Of a DNA stretch of 6,665 bases, positions 5,726 to 6,665 are shown in pieces. Position 1 is the first letter of the stretch, and each line of letters opens with the position of its first letter. The position numbers and the translations under genes are program-made. Origin of the DNA: Clostridia bacterium (lineage in GTDB: Bacteria; Bacillota_E; RBS10-35; JAJYVN01); NCBI GenBank assembly GCA_027335515.1, contig DAHWHT010000242.1, positions 1-6,665 on the forward strand. The letters are read 5' to 3'. The notes below the pieces were generated by a model that was not told the DNA's origin, searched no databases, and was given only the letters and a program-made list of their open reading frames with translations.

Positions 5726-6169
5726 GTGCGTTTCCAGGCGGCGTTCGTCGACCGCGACGGCACCTTGGGCGGGGATGGCCACTTTTGCCACCCCCGAGAC
5801 TTCGTGCCATACCCGTGCGCAAGGCGCGCGATCGGGTTGCTGCGGGATGCCGGGATCCGGGTGTTCGCGATCACCAACCAGTACAGGATCAGCCGGGGCG
5901 AGGCTGCGCAAGCTGATTTCGCCGCCGAGCTGATCGGGCTGGGATGCGACGCCGCGTATATTTGTCCGCACGCCGCGGATGCGGGGTGCCCGTGCCAGAA
6001 ACCGCGCCCTGGGATGCTGGTGCGCGCAGCCGCAGAGCACGGGCTGGACCTGGCGCGCTGCGCCGTGATCGGGGATGTCGGCAGCACCGACATGCTCGCG
6101 GCGGCGGCGGTCGGGGCGGCAAAGATCCTCGTACGCACCGGCTGGGGGCTTGGCGGCTTGGCTCGTTGA
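5726..6169 (+). CDS. HAD-IIIA (GmhB-like) phosphatase, C-terminus lost by frameshift
   Basis: As read, the gene gives 147 residues from a GTG start. HAD motif I is DRDGTL (nucleophile Asp9, acid/base Asp11), motif II is TNQ (50-52), motif III includes Lys92 in KPRPGM, and motif IV is GDVGSTD (Asp117, Asp122). A zinc-binding loop CPH...CPC (Cys80, His82, Cys88, Cys90) is the hallmark of the GmhB/histidinol-phosphatase branch. The pattern closely resembles a small HAD-IIIA hydrolase I recall from Bacillus and Paenibacillus, which ends in a helix with W-x(4)-P-D-Y-I-A-E-N. Here that C-terminus is present but out of frame from 6160, because GGCTTGGC is duplicated at 6147-6162. All catalytic motifs remain in frame, so partial activity is possible, but the last helix would be lost. 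The substrate is unknown; the heptose role of GmhB should not be assumed. Confidence 0.85.
   Translation: MRFQAAFVDRDGTLGGDGHFCHPRDFVPYPCARRAIGLLRDAGIRVFAITNQYRISRGEAAQADFAAELIGLGCDAAYICPHAADAGCPCQKPRPGMLVRAAAEHGLDLARCAVIGDVGSTDMLAAAAVGAAKILVRTGWGLGGLAR
6147..6162 (+). repeat. Exact 8-bp tandem duplication causing the frameshift
   Basis: GGCTTGGC occurs twice in direct succession (6147-6154 and 6155-6162). Eight bases is not a multiple of three, so the duplication moves the reading frame by +2. This produces TGWGLGGLAR and then TGA at 6167-6169. With one copy removed, the frame reads TGWGLGSLTTYRSRW and continues to TAG at 6292-6294, giving a 186-residue protein with the family's expected C-terminus. 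Confidence 0.85.
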
Positions 6170-6294
6170 CGACCTACCGGTCACGATGGTCCCACGTCGA
6201 ACCCGACCACATCGCCGAGGACGTGCTCGGCGCCGCCACCTGGGTGCTTCGCGGCGGAGCCGGCCCCGATCGCGACTCGTCCCCCACGACGTAG
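6160..6294 (+). pseudogene. Out-of-frame C-terminal segment of the HAD-IIIA phosphatase
   Basis: In the frame offset by two bases from the upstream CDS, 44 codons read GSLTTYRSRWSHVEPDHIAE followed by DVLGAATWVLR, then a Gly/Asp/Ser-rich tail and TAG at 6292-6294. The Y-R-x-x-W and E-P-D-x-I-A-E-D pattern is what I expect at the end of this HAD-IIIA subfamily. It is therefore the displaced C-terminus rather than a separate gene. It has no start codon or ribosome binding site of its own. Confidence 0.75.
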
Positions 6295-6430
6295 CCCGCC
6301 GGCGGCGTAACGGAGATCCCGAAGCACGCATCCACTTGGCGGGGTCCGCCGCAGCGACGCCAGAGGCCGCCGTCCATCATCGCGCGGGCCGCAGCGCTCG
6401 GCCACCCTCCACCGGGGGACGGGCGGGCAC
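6295..6430. other. Convergent intergenic spacer
   Basis: This spacer lies between the 3' ends of the HAD gene and the right-edge gene. It is GC-rich with short stems, such as GGCGG/CCGCC around 6340-6352, but no T-tract. I see no convincing terminator, RNA gene or coding frame. Confidence 0.35.
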
Positions 6431-6665
6431 TCAGCCGGACGTCTGCTGACGGGTCAGGCGCATCAGTTCGAAGAGCACCTCCGGCAGGACCACGGTGGTG
6501 CCGTTATTCTGCAACTGCCGGCCCATCCGCACGATCTGCGCCGTCGACGTCTTCCACAGTGTGGCCAGATGCACCCCGAACCCGTATCCTGCGGACGGTG
6601 GCGGAGCCGTGATCCGGGCGGGGTGGCTCGCCCAGATGCAGGGGGTGTTTCCCACCCACTGGATC
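6431..6665 (-). CDS. Unrecognised protein, C-terminal fragment running off the right edge
   Basis: The minus-strand frame is open from the right edge to TGA at 6431-6433, giving 77 visible codons. A GTG at 6655 could serve as a start, but no ribosome binding site can be judged and the frame continues in from outside, so this is probably the end of a larger protein. Visible parts are a mixed polar segment with NTPCIWASHPARITAPPPSA, then a Gly-rich turn and a helical stretch (HLATLWKTSTAQIVRMGRQL). The end is an amphipathic helix (TTVVLPEVLFELMRLTR) and a short polar tail. There is no membrane segment. I do not recognise a family. It converges on the HAD gene across 136 bp. Confidence 0.5.
   Translation of the reverse strand, partial: IQWVGNTPCIWASHPARITAPPPSAGYGFGVHLATLWKTSTAQIVRMGRQLQNNGTTVVLPEVLFELMRLTRQQTSG

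Overview
The window is GC-rich DNA that most likely comes from an endospore-forming member of the Firmicutes. The main evidence is a complete three-gene germinant-receptor operon (gerA-gerB-gerC type), a gene set confined to spore formers. High GC narrows this to lineages such as Symbiobacterium, Thermaerobacter, Limnochordia or Kyrpidia-like bacteria, but the sequence alone does not decide which.

Layout from left to right. (1) Positions 2-340, plus strand: the 3' end of a siroheme/[4Fe-4S] nitrite or sulfite reductase. It is followed, behind a strong ribosome binding site, by an unrecognised 66-residue protein (357-557). (2) Positions about 541-1190: no convincing protein gene. The minus strand carries a near-ideal vegetative promoter (TTGGCA, 17 bp, TATGAT) followed by about 610 nt rich in nested inverted repeats. 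Two distant hairpin loops hold a 7-nt perfect complement. I interpret this as a large structured non-coding RNA, and it is the most interesting part of the window. Size and host type recall OLE RNA, but I could not confirm the class and the gene context is not the usual OLE one. (3) Positions about 1254-1445, minus strand: a C-terminal fragment of an ISL3-type transposase. (4) Positions 1481-5367, minus strand: the operon gerA (3850-5367), gerB (2599-3690) and gerC (1481-2602). These encode the A, B and lipoprotein C subunits of an inner-membrane spore germinant receptor. gerB and gerC overlap by 4 bases. gerA and gerB are separated by 159 bp containing hairpins. (5) Positions 5368-5725: a divergent intergenic region with a 7-bp palindrome. 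(6) Positions 5726-6294, plus strand: a GmhB-like HAD-IIIA phosphatase whose reading frame is broken near its C-terminus by an exact 8-bp tandem duplication. Removing one copy restores the expected C-terminus. (7) Positions 6431-6665, minus strand: the C-terminal part of an unrecognised protein that runs off the right edge.

Functionally, the ger operon forms one unit: the three subunits assemble in the spore inner membrane to sense nutrients and trigger germination. The left-hand reductase belongs to nitrogen or sulfur assimilation and converges on the putative RNA gene, whose 3' end overlaps the stop codon of the small protein. The transposase remnant and RNA candidate between the two operons mark this interval as a likely junction or insertion site.
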